The position numbers were made by a program, and so were the translations under genes. Source: Streptomyces venezuelae (GTDB lineage Bacteria > Actinomycetota > Actinomycetes > Streptomycetales > Streptomycetaceae). Taken from it: a stretch of DNA of 64,000 nt. Below are positions 34,616-41,498 of the stretch, piece by piece; position 1 is the stretch's first letter; the number at the start of each line of letters is the position of its first letter. Below the pieces are notes generated by a model, which was not told the DNA's origin, did no database searches, and saw only the letters and a list, made by a program, of their open reading frames with translations. The stretch covers positions 434,001-498,000 of the forward strand of contig NZ_CP029192.1 of the NCBI RefSeq assembly GCF_008642315.1. The letters are read 5' to 3'.

Positions 34616-34941
34616 AGATCATCACCGGTGACTCCGCGACGGGGCCCGTCCTGCAGATCATCGGCGACCTCGACCACTACACCGCCCCAGAGCTGCGCGA
34701 CGTGCTCCCCACCCTCGGCCTGCGGCCCGGCGACCGCCTCGTCCTCGACCTCGCCGAGATGCACTTCTGCGATTCCAGCGGCATCACCGCGTTGCTGGCC
34801 GCCCGCAACCACGCGCAGGCGGCCGACGCGGACATCGCCCTCGCCGCGGTTCCGGCCAACACCCTGCGGATCCTGCGCATCGTCGGGCTCGACCAGGTCT
34901 TCCCCCTGCACGAGGACGTCGCGGCCGCGACGCGCCCCTGA
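34603..34941 (+). CDS. STAS-domain anti-sigma factor antagonist (RsbV-like)
   Basis: A 112-residue STAS protein with LQIIGDLDHYTAPELRDVL and the phosphorylation-site segment LDLAEMHFCDSSGITALLAA (the DSSG signature of RsbV/SpoIIAA). It starts inside the end of the PAS-PP2C gene, so it is the likely substrate of that phosphatase. It is the second STAS protein of the cluster; only this one keeps DSSG, while the protein at 31836 has ADSALL. Confidence 0.9.
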   Translation: MRPLKIITGDSATGPVLQIIGDLDHYTAPELRDVLPTLGLRPGDRLVLDLAEMHFCDSSGITALLAARNHAQAADADIALAAVPANTLRILRIVGLDQVFPLHEDVAAATRP

Positions 34942-34962
34942 CACCGCGCTCCCCCGCCCGCC

Positions 34963-36444
34963 TCACGCCACCCAGCGCGGCCGCGCCGCACCGGAGGCCG
35001 GGCCGGGACCGTCCGCCGAGGCGACCGCCAGGCGGCGCACCGCCTCGCGCAACGTGGCGGACGGAGCGGTGTACGGGATGCGGAGCCGCTGCTCGAAGAT
35101 GCCTGGATCGGTGGCGAAGCAGGAGCCGCTCTCGATCCGTACGCCCTTGGCGCGGGCCCGCTCGGCCAGCGCCGACGCGACGGGCTCGCCCAGGTCCACC
35201 CAGAGCGAGAGGCCGCCGGGCGGCGGGCTCCAGCTCCACGCCGGAAAGTGTTCGTCCAAGGCGGCGCCGAGCGCGGCCCGCTGCTCGCGCAGGCCTTCCA
35301 GACGGTCCCGCAGCAGTTCGTCGGTCCTGCCGAGGAGGTCGAGGGCCACCAGCTGGTCGAGGACCGAGCCGCCCATGTCGGTGGCGACGCGCTGTCCCGC
35401 GAGTTCGGTGACGAGCCGTGCGGGGGCGCGCAGCCAGCCGATGCGCAGCCCTGCCCAGTGCGTCTTGCTCATGGAGCCGACGGTGATGAGTTTCGCCGCT
35501 CCGCCGGGTGGGGCGTGGGAGGCGAACGGCAGGGGTGCGGGCACGTCGAGGGCGAGTTCGGCGAGGGTCTCGTCGACGACGAGCCAGCTGCCTGACCGCT
35601 GTGCGGCGCGCAGCACCCGTGTCCGCTCCTCCTCGGGCATGAGGCAGCCGGTCGGATTGTGGAAGTCCGGGATCAGGTAGGCGAGTTGCGGCACGGATGC
35701 GCGGAACGCCGCCTCGACGACGTCTGCGCCCCAGCCCTCGTCCGTCACGGGCACGGACAGCGTGCGCAGACGGGCGCGCCGCATGGCCTCCAGCGCGTTC
35801 GGATAGGACGGGTTCTCGGTCAGGACGCGGTCGCCCGGCCCGCACAGCAGCCCCAGCACGAGGGTCAGCGCATGCTGGGCGCCGGACGTCACCAGGATCT
35901 GCTCCGGCACCGTGGCCAGGCCGCGCCGGGTGAAGCGCCCGGCGATGGCGGCACGGAGCTCCGGCAGCCCGTACGGGTGGTAGCCGGGGGTGTGCGCCTG
36001 CTCGGCGAGGCGCGGGGCGATCCGGGCGAGAGTGTCGGTGAGTTCCTGGCCGGGCAGCCCCGGTGCGGCTCTGGCCAGGTCGATCACGGTGTCCTCGGCC
36101 GCGGCGCCTTCGACGGCGGTGTTCTCGGCCGCGAGGAGCCGCCGCACGCCGTTGGGCGCGCTCCCTTCGGGGAGCGCCGTCCAGGTGCCCGCGCCCTGAC
36201 GGCTGTGGGCGTAGCCGTTCTCGCGCAGCAGGTCGTACACGGCGGTGACGGTGGTCCGGCTGGTTCCGAGGGCGACGGCAAGGTCGCGTTCGGCGGGGAG
36301 CCTGACGTGCAGGGCGATGCGTCCGTCCAGGATCAGTGCGCTGATCGCGTGGGCGAGACGGCGGTAGGCGGGCCGCGCGCCGGACGGGTCGGGCAGCATC
36401 CCGGCGAGCCTGCGGCCGCCCAGCGTTCGATCGGCGTCAACCAC
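34963..36444 (-). CDS. MocR-family regulator (GntR HTH fused to aminotransferase-like domain)
   Basis: A 493-residue MocR/PdxR-type protein. Residues about 25-95 form a GntR winged helix (YRRLAHAISALILDGRIAL, RLPAERDLAVALGTSRTTV, YDLLRENGYAHSRQGAGTW). The rest is a fold-type I aminotransferase domain with TSGAQHALTLVLGLLCGPGD, ENPSYPNALEAMRRA, IPDFHNPTGCLM and the PLP Lys in GSMSKTHWAGLRIGWL. It is divergent from the YczE-type membrane gene at 36503. MocR-yczE divergent pairs are widespread, and the regulator usually controls the membrane gene. A perfect palindrome lies between them. Confidence 0.93.
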   Translation of the reverse strand: MVDADRTLGGRRLAGMLPDPSGARPAYRRLAHAISALILDGRIALHVRLPAERDLAVALGTSRTTVTAVYDLLRENGYAHSRQGAGTWTALPEGSAPNGVRRLLAAENTAVEGAAAEDTVIDLARAAPGLPGQELTDTLARIAPRLAEQAHTPGYHPYGLPELRAAIAGRFTRRGLATVPEQILVTSGAQHALTLVLGLLCGPGDRVLTENPSYPNALEAMRRARLRTLSVPVTDEGWGADVVEAAFRASVPQLAYLIPDFHNPTGCLMPEEERTRVLRAAQRSGSWLVVDETLAELALDVPAPLPFASHAPPGGAAKLITVGSMSKTHWAGLRIGWLRAPARLVTELAGQRVATDMGGSVLDQLVALDLLGRTDELLRDRLEGLREQRAALGAALDEHFPAWSWSPPPGGLSLWVDLGEPVASALAERARAKGVRIESGSCFATDPGIFEQRLRIPYTAPSATLREAVRRLAVASADGPGPASGAARPRWVA

Positions 36445-36457
36445 ACCATTCTCCTGG

Positions 36458-36483
36458 GATTGGCCGTGTTTTCCAGGCCAATC
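36458..36483. promoter_or_regulatory. Palindromic operator between MocR regulator and YczE gene
   Basis: GATTGGCC (36458-36465) and GGCCAATC (36476-36483) form a perfect 8-bp inverted repeat with a 10-base spacer, in the only 58-base gap between the divergent genes. It starts 14 bases from the MocR ATG and ends 20 bases from the membrane gene. It is the best candidate for the MocR binding site. Confidence 0.6.
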
Positions 36484-36502
36484 ACTCTACAGAGTTGCCG
36501 AA

Positions 36503-37267
36503 ATGGCCATCTCATACGTCTCCCTGCGCGAATGCCCCTCCCGGCGACTGCCCCAACTGCTCCTCGGTCTCGCCCTCTACGGCTTCAGCCTGTCGGTCCT
36601 GGTGCGGGCCGCGTTGGGCGTGAATCCGTGGAGCGTCCTGTACGAGGGCCTGGAGCGCCGCACGCCCCTCAGTTTCGGCATGATCAGTGCCGTCCTCGGC
36701 GTGCTCGTCCTGCTGCTGTGGATACCGCTGAAGCAACGCCCCACGTTCGGCACGGTCGCCAACATCGTGGTCCTCGCCGTCTCTTCGGACCTCGGTCTGC
36801 TCGTCGTCCCCGAACACCTCGCCCTGCCCGTGCGGGTGGCTCTGCTGGTCGCCGGGGTGGTCCTCAACGGTCTCGCCGTGGCCGTCTACGTGGGCGCGCG
36901 TCTCGGCCCCGGGCCGCGCGACGGTCTGATGACGGGCACGGCCGCGCTGACGGGCCTCTCGCTGCGCCGCGTGCGTACCCTCATCGAGCTCGCCGTGCTC
37001 GCCGCGGGCTGGCTGCTCGGCGGAACCGTGGGCGTGGGCACGGTGTTCTACGCCGTCGCCGTCGGCTCCGTCACCCAGTTCTTCCTGCCGCGGTTCGCCT
37101 ACCGCGGTCCCCGCGGCGAGCTGCGGGTGTCAGCCCGCGCAGACCGACGGCAGTGCCCGTCCCAGGGCGACGGAGTGCAGTGCGTCGAGCCGGTGTGCGT
37201 GCCGCACGTGAGCGGCCGCGGCGGTCAGCGCTCCTGCGCAGTACGGCGCCGAGCGCGCGACCGGTGA
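36503..37267 (+). CDS. YczE-type (YitT-like) integral membrane protein
   Basis: A 254-residue protein with about five or six hydrophobic helices. Conserved parts are LLGLALYGFSLSVLVRAALGVNPWSVLYEGL, FGMISAVLGVLVLLLWIPL and GARLGPGPRDGLMTG. The function of the family is unknown; it is linked to MocR regulators. The membrane core ends near VTQFFLPRFAYRG. The last ~46 residues (ADRRQCPSQGDG onward, Cys- and Arg-rich) are encoded antisense to the chorismate mutase gene and are probably not part of the ancestral protein. This suggests that the original stop codon was lost. Confidence 0.87.
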   Translation: MAISYVSLRECPSRRLPQLLLGLALYGFSLSVLVRAALGVNPWSVLYEGLERRTPLSFGMISAVLGVLVLLLWIPLKQRPTFGTVANIVVLAVSSDLGLLVVPEHLALPVRVALLVAGVVLNGLAVAVYVGARLGPGPRDGLMTGTAALTGLSLRRVRTLIELAVLAAGWLLGGTVGVGTVFYAVAVGSVTQFFLPRFAYRGPRGELRVSARADRRQCPSQGDGVQCVEPVCVPHVSGRGGQRSCAVRRRARDR

Positions 37268-37771
37268 GGCCGCGACGGACCGCACCAGCTCGCCGTTGAC
37301 GCGGTTGATCTCCTCGCGGACCTCGGCGAGGTCGGGCCGTTCCGTCGGCGCCTGCGCCGGGTCCGCGTCCCACCGGCGGAACAGTCCCCGCTGGACGACC
37401 TTGTTGGCCTCGATCTGGTCCCGGAAGATACGGACGGTCGCCTGAGGGTCGGCGCCCGCCTCCTTGGCCTGCGCGGCCACCGCGTCCAGGACCTGCCGCT
37501 CGCGGGCCGGGTCGTCGATGGGGCTGTCCGTGCCGTACTTGGCGGCGGCGACGAGGTCGGCGGTGGCCAGGCGCCGCGCGGACAGATCGGCGAGGGGACG
37601 CAGTTGGGCGTACGGGCCGACGGAAGCACCGGGCGCCGACGGCGCGGCGGCGGGCTGCACGGGCGCCGCGACGGCGGTGCCGCCGCTCACGAGCAGGACG
37701 GCGGTGAGCGCACCGGTGACCAGCACGCGGCGGACGGACGGGGTATGGCGCACGACGTCTCCCTCGGACAT
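37130..37771 (-). CDS. Secreted chorismate mutase (AroQ gamma class)
   Basis: A 213-residue protein with a signal peptide (VRRVLVTGALTAVLLVSGGTAVAAP) and an all-helical AroQ-gamma domain: LADLSARRLATADLVAAAKYG, ARERQVLDAVAAQAKEAG, ATVRIFRDQIEANKVVQRGL, DLAEVREEINRVNGELV. Arg, Lys and Gln/Glu residues expected at the active site are present in these helices. Cys178 and Cys211 are 33 apart, the same spacing as the disulfide of the exported Mycobacterium tuberculosis enzyme. It converts chorismate to prephenate outside the cytoplasm; why is not known. It overlaps the 3' end of the YczE gene in antisense by 138 bases. Confidence 0.9.
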   Translation of the reverse strand: MSEGDVVRHTPSVRRVLVTGALTAVLLVSGGTAVAAPVQPAAAPSAPGASVGPYAQLRPLADLSARRLATADLVAAAKYGTDSPIDDPARERQVLDAVAAQAKEAGADPQATVRIFRDQIEANKVVQRGLFRRWDADPAQAPTERPDLAEVREEINRVNGELVRSVAASPVARSAPYCAGALTAAAAHVRHAHRLDALHSVALGRALPSVCAG

Positions 37772-37788
37772 GGTCAGGCCGGTCGTTC

Positions 37789-38634
37789 TCAATCCTGCGC
37801 GAGGAACCCCGCGACGCGCCGCACGAACCACTCCGGGTCGTCCAGCCACGGAAAGTGCCCGGCGCGGGGCTGCACCTGGCGCACGCCGTGCGGAAAGAAG
37901 CCGGCGAGCTCCTCCGCGTGCGCGGGGTTCGGGCCGCCGTCCCACTCCCCCGCGAGCACGAGGACCGGCGCGGCCAGTTCCGTCAGGGCGGCGCGGGTGG
38001 CGGCCGGGCCGAACGCGCCGTCGCCGTAGAAGGCAGCCGCCGCCTCGGCGTTCTTCTCCGAGGCGCTCGCCGCGCGGTGCGCCTGCGCGGCCGCGTCCCA
38101 GCGTCCGTAGGCGAGGGGCGCGAGGTCGTCCGCCACCTCCGCGAAGCCGGCGCCGGCGGCGAGCTTGTCGAGTGCGGCCTCGGCGGCCGGATACCAGGGC
38201 TCGCCCGCGCGCAGCGACGCCGCATCGCGGTGGTCCCGGTCGGTGACGGCGAGGCCGAGGGAGTGGGTGGCCGGGGCGACCAGGACGAGGGTGCGGACCC
38301 GCTTCGGGTGGCGGGCCGCGTACAGGGTGGCGATGTTGCCGGACGCGGAGTGCCCGAGGAGGTCGACCTGGTCGAGTCCCAGATGCTCGCGGAGTGCCTC
38401 GACGTCGTCGACGAGCCGGTCGCAGCGGTACGTCGCCGGGTCGTCCGGCACCGCGGAGTCGCCCGTGCCGCGCAGGTCGAGCAGGATCAGGCGGCGGTGG
38501 GCGGTGAGCCCGCCGAGGTCGCCGAGGTAGGCGGAGGCACGCATGGGGCCGCCCGGCACACACAGCAGGGGTTCGCCGTCCCCCTTCTCGTGGTAGGCGA
38601 GCTCCGTCCCGTCGTACGCGCTGAATGTCGGCAT
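37789..38634 (-). CDS. Alpha/beta hydrolase (proline-iminopeptidase-like)
   Basis: A 281-residue alpha/beta hydrolase. It has the oxyanion PGGPMRASAYL, ILLDLRGTGDSAVPDDPATYRCDRLVDDVEALREHLGL, the nucleophile Ser in LLGHSASGNIA, the acid in LAGEWDGGPNPAH, and His in QPRAGHFPWLDDP. PGGP and RGTGDS are typical of prolyl iminopeptidase and related hydrolases. The ATG at 38634 is preferred for the family N-terminus MPTFSAYDGTELAYHEKG; 38649 is an alternative. It is 17 bases upstream of the chorismate mutase gene on the same strand. Confidence 0.88.
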   Translation of the reverse strand: MPTFSAYDGTELAYHEKGDGEPLLCVPGGPMRASAYLGDLGGLTAHRRLILLDLRGTGDSAVPDDPATYRCDRLVDDVEALREHLGLDQVDLLGHSASGNIATLYAARHPKRVRTLVLVAPATHSLGLAVTDRDHRDAASLRAGEPWYPAAEAALDKLAAGAGFAEVADDLAPLAYGRWDAAAQAHRAASASEKNAEAAAAFYGDGAFGPAATRAALTELAAPVLVLAGEWDGGPNPAHAEELAGFFPHGVRQVQPRAGHFPWLDDPEWFVRRVAGFLAQD

Positions 38635-38755
38635 GGGGGTGATCATCACATCTCGTGCGCCGCCCGGGCAACGCTGTCGCCCGGTGGCCCATGACGGTGG
38701 CCCATGCCGCCGCCCGCACCCTCGCGCCGCAGCTCACACCGCTGTGCGAGATCCC

Positions 38756-38784
38756 TTGACGCCCACCGTCCGGCCTGGATTACT
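38756..38784 (+). promoter_or_regulatory. Promoter of the phenylacetate-CoA ligase gene
   Basis: TTGACG (38756-38761), 17-base spacer, ATTACT (38779-38784). The predicted start of transcription near 38791 lies just before the palindrome at 38804-38821. Confidence 0.5.
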
Positions 38785-38803
38785 GAGCTCCACAGAAGAT
38801 CGA

Positions 38804-38821
38804 CGACCGAATGATCGGTCG
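38804..38821. promoter_or_regulatory. Palindromic operator of the phenylacetate-CoA ligase gene (TetR/PaaR-like)
   Basis: CGACCGA (38804-38810) ATGA TCGGTCG (38815-38821) is a perfect 7-4-7 inverted repeat placed just downstream of the predicted transcription start and 26 bases before the ATG. ACCGA/TCGGT half-sites are typical of TetR-type regulators of phenylacetate genes. Bound protein would block elongation. No regulator gene is adjacent. Confidence 0.55.
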
Positions 38822-38846
38822 CCCGTTCAGGACGGGAGCATTCCCT

Positions 38847-40139
38847 ATGACGCGTATGCCGCTGCTGCTGGACGCGGCCGAACGACTCGGCCCGCGCGAG
38901 CTCGCAGCCCTCCAGCTGGAGCGCCTCCAGGACACCTTGTTGCATGCGTACGAGAACGTCCCGTTCTACCGGGCCGCGTTCGACAAGGCGGGGCTGCGCC
39001 CCGACGACTGCCGCTCGCTCGCCGACCTCTCGCGGTTCCCCTTCACCGCCAAGGACGACCTGCGGGCCAACTACCCGTTCGGGATGTTCGCGGTGGAGCA
39101 GTCCGAGGTGCGCCGTCTGCACGCGTCGAGCGGCACGACGGGCCTGCCGACGGTGGTGGGATACACGGAACAGGACCTGTCCATGTGGGCGGACGTGGTG
39201 GCGCGTTCGATACGTGCCGCGGGCGGCCGTCCCGGCGACAAGGTCCATGTGGCGTACGGGTACGGCCTGTTCACGGGCGGCCTGGGCGCGCACTACGGGG
39301 CGGAGCGCCTGGGGTGCACGGTGATCCCCGCGTCGGGCGGCATGACGGCGCGGCAGGTCCGGCTGATCCAGGACTTCCGCCCCGAGATCATCATGGTGAC
39401 GCCCTCGTACATGCTGACGCTCCTGGAGGAGTTCGAGCGGCAGGGCGTCGATCCCCGTACGACCTCCCTCCGGGTCGGCATATTCGGTGCGGAGCCGTGG
39501 ACGGAGGAGATGCGGCGCGAGATCGAGGAGCGCTTCGCCATCGACGCCGTGGACATCTACGGGCTCTCGGAGGTGATCGGTCCCGGTGTCGCGCAGGAAT
39601 GCGTGGAGACCAAGGACGGGCTGCACATCTGGGAGGACCACTTCTATCCGGAGGTCGTCGATCCGATCACCGGCGAGGTGCTGCCGGACGGTGAGCGCGG
39701 CGAGCTCGTGTTCACCTCGCTCACGAAGGAGGCGATGCCCGTCATCCGGTACCGGACGCGGGACCTGACGCGCCTGCTGCCCGGCACGGCGCGGATCTTC
39801 CGGCGGATGGAGAAGGTGACCGGCCGCAGCGACGACATGGTGATCCTGCGGGGCGTCAACCTCTTCCCCACCCAGATCGAGGAGATCGTGCTGCGCACGG
39901 CGGGCGTCGCCCCGCACTTCCAGCTACGGCTGACGCGCGAGGGACGCATGGACGCCCTGACCGTGCGGGCCGAGGCACGCGCGGACACGCCGTCGGAGCG
40001 ACGCGAGGCCGCGGCCCGCGAGATCGCGACGGCGGTCAAGGACGGGGTCGGGGTCTCGGTGGGCGTGGAGATCGTCGACCCGGAGACGCTGGAACGGTCG
40101 GTGGGCAAGTTCAAGCGGATCGTGGATCTCCGGGGCTGA
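38847..40139 (+). CDS. paaK: Phenylacetate-CoA ligase
   Basis: A 430-residue adenylate-forming ligase of the PaaK family: LQDTLLHAYENVPFYRAAFD, RFPFTAKDDLRANYPFG, the P-loop LHASSGTTGLPTVVGYT, MVTPSYMLTLLEEFE, IYGLSEVIGPGVAQEC, FTSLTKEAMPVIRYRTRDLT and GRSDDMVILRGVNLFPTQIE. Length and motifs are those of a complete enzyme that makes phenylacetyl-CoA. The ATG at 38847 follows GGGAGC. No paaABCDE epoxidase or other catabolic gene is nearby, so it is an isolated copy. A promoter and operator precede it. Confidence 0.92.
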   Translation: MTRMPLLLDAAERLGPRELAALQLERLQDTLLHAYENVPFYRAAFDKAGLRPDDCRSLADLSRFPFTAKDDLRANYPFGMFAVEQSEVRRLHASSGTTGLPTVVGYTEQDLSMWADVVARSIRAAGGRPGDKVHVAYGYGLFTGGLGAHYGAERLGCTVIPASGGMTARQVRLIQDFRPEIIMVTPSYMLTLLEEFERQGVDPRTTSLRVGIFGAEPWTEEMRREIEERFAIDAVDIYGLSEVIGPGVAQECVETKDGLHIWEDHFYPEVVDPITGEVLPDGERGELVFTSLTKEAMPVIRYRTRDLTRLLPGTARIFRRMEKVTGRSDDMVILRGVNLFPTQIEEIVLRTAGVAPHFQLRLTREGRMDALTVRAEARADTPSERREAAAREIATAVKDGVGVSVGVEIVDPETLERSVGKFKRIVDLRG

Positions 40140-40160
40140 CACCTCCCGCCGGACGGCCAG

Positions 40161-40991
40161 TCATGGCACGCCGTCCGTGGGCGGACTGGGGTCGACCGCC
40201 GAGACGGCCAGGTCGGGCAGCGACTCCGTCCGCGGCCCCGTGTGTGCGGGGCGGGCGGCGTGCGTCCGGCTCGCCTTGGTGATCGCGGCGTCGAGCTGTT
40301 TGCGCACGGTGTCGGGCAGGGCGGTTCCGTGGACGGTGCCGACGACGTCCCCGGCGAGCACATGCAGTTTGGTGTTGGTGTTCTGCGAGGCCGTGACCAG
40401 CGCGTCCCAAGCGGCTTCGGGGCTCAGGTTGAACGTGGACATCAGGATGCCCCGGGCCAGGTCGATGGTGGGCCGGGTCCGCATGGCCCGGCGCAGCTGG
40501 GCCACGACGACCTGCAGGTCCTGACCGGACCCCTCGGGCTGGTTCGCCTCGTGCACGACCGGACAGGGCGTCTCCTCGCTCCGCGGCGCGGGCTCCGGCT
40601 CGGGTTCCGGGGCCGCGAACAGGCCGGCGGTCCCGGTCAGTTCCAGCAGCCGGTCCACAGCCGAATTGCTGTGGCGGATGAACACGGTCTTGCCCTGTTC
40701 CACGGCGTGCTGACGCAGGCTGAGCAGCAGGTTCAGGCCGGAGCAGTCACAGAAGTCCACCCCACGCAGATCCAGGTCGAGTCCGGCGGCCGTGTCGGTG
40801 AGCGCGCGGTACAGGTCGATCCGGAGCCGTTGACCGGTGTCGAGGTCGAGCTCTCCCCGCACCACCAGACTTCTTCTGCCGCCCACTGCGCTGCCGTCCC
40901 GCGGCGACGAGACCATCGGGATGCGGCTGCCCTGACTGTGCTCGCCGCCCTCGTCATCGAAGGGCTGCCGAGTGGATGCGGGCTCCGGCAT
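40161..40991 (-). CDS. STAS-ANTAR fusion regulator
   Basis: A 276-residue soluble protein. Residues about 38-130 form a STAS domain (SLVVRGELDLDTGQRLRIDL, LDLRGVDFCDCSGLNLLLSL, HSNSAVDRLLELTGTAGLF). The usual phospho-Ser position reads DCSG, so the Ser is kept. An acidic Pro/Glu linker follows. Residues about 163-225 form an ANTAR RNA-binding domain (QLRRAMRTRPTIDLARGILM, LSPEAAWDALVTASQNTNTK). ANTAR proteins bind twin-hairpin RNA to prevent termination. A STAS input would let a partner-switching kinase control RNA binding. The C-terminal 45 residues are disordered-looking. It is transcribed alone. Confidence 0.85.
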   Translation of the reverse strand: MPEPASTRQPFDDEGGEHSQGSRIPMVSSPRDGSAVGGRRSLVVRGELDLDTGQRLRIDLYRALTDTAAGLDLDLRGVDFCDCSGLNLLLSLRQHAVEQGKTVFIRHSNSAVDRLLELTGTAGLFAAPEPEPEPAPRSEETPCPVVHEANQPEGSGQDLQVVVAQLRRAMRTRPTIDLARGILMSTFNLSPEAAWDALVTASQNTNTKLHVLAGDVVGTVHGTALPDTVRKQLDAAITKASRTHAARPAHTGPRTESLPDLAVSAVDPSPPTDGVP

Positions 40992-41083
40992 GGCCTCTCC
41001 TCACCTCGCTGCCTTCCGCTGCTCCCAGGCTGCCCGCCCGGGGACATGCACGTCAACTAATACATGAAATCGAGTACGTGTTT

Positions 41084-41112
41084 TTGAAAGCATGAATGGC
41101 AGGCACTAGGGT
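41084..41112 (+). promoter_or_regulatory. Leaderless promoter of the winged-helix gene
   Basis: TTGAAA (41084-41089), 17-base spacer, TAGGGT (41107-41112), then six bases (TGAGCC) to the ATG at 41119. The spacing puts transcription start on the A of the ATG, and there is no ribosome site. Confidence 0.65.
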
Positions 41113-41118
41113 TGAGCC

Positions 41119-41469
41119 ATGGATGGAGTGCCGGAGCCCCACACTGGATGGACGTTTCTCACGAACCACGCGCGCGTACTGGCGGCCATCGCCGACAACC
41201 ACAACGCCCGCATCCGTGACATCGCCGCACACTGCAGGCTCACGGACCGAGCCGTTCAAAAGATCATCGCCGACCTCGAGCAGGACGGTTATCTCTCCCA
41301 CACCCGGGAGGGACGCACGAACACATACCAGATCGACCCCGCCAAGGTCCTTCGCCACCCCGCCGAAGCCGACCTGGCGGTCGCCTCACTGCTCTCCCTG
41401 CTCGCCCGGGACGAGGCCGACCGCAGCAGCTCCGGTCAGGACGGCGAACGGCATCCCGCCGCAACCTGA
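41119..41469 (+). CDS. Winged-helix (MarR/ArsR-like) transcriptional regulator
   Basis: A 116-residue DNA-binding protein: NHARVLAAIADNHNARIRDI, AAHCRLTDRAVQKIIADLEQ and the wing GYLSHTREGRTNTYQID. The C-terminal 35 residues are short and probably aid dimerisation. No ligand domain is present. Targets are unknown; neighbours are a divergent STAS-ANTAR gene and a convergent acyl-CoA synthetase. The mRNA is predicted to be leaderless. Confidence 0.85.
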   Translation: MDGVPEPHTGWTFLTNHARVLAAIADNHNARIRDIAAHCRLTDRAVQKIIADLEQDGYLSHTREGRTNTYQIDPAKVLRHPAEADLAVASLLSLLARDEADRSSSGQDGERHPAAT

Positions 41470-41498
41470 TCCCGACTCCACCCGCCAGACCCCCCGAC

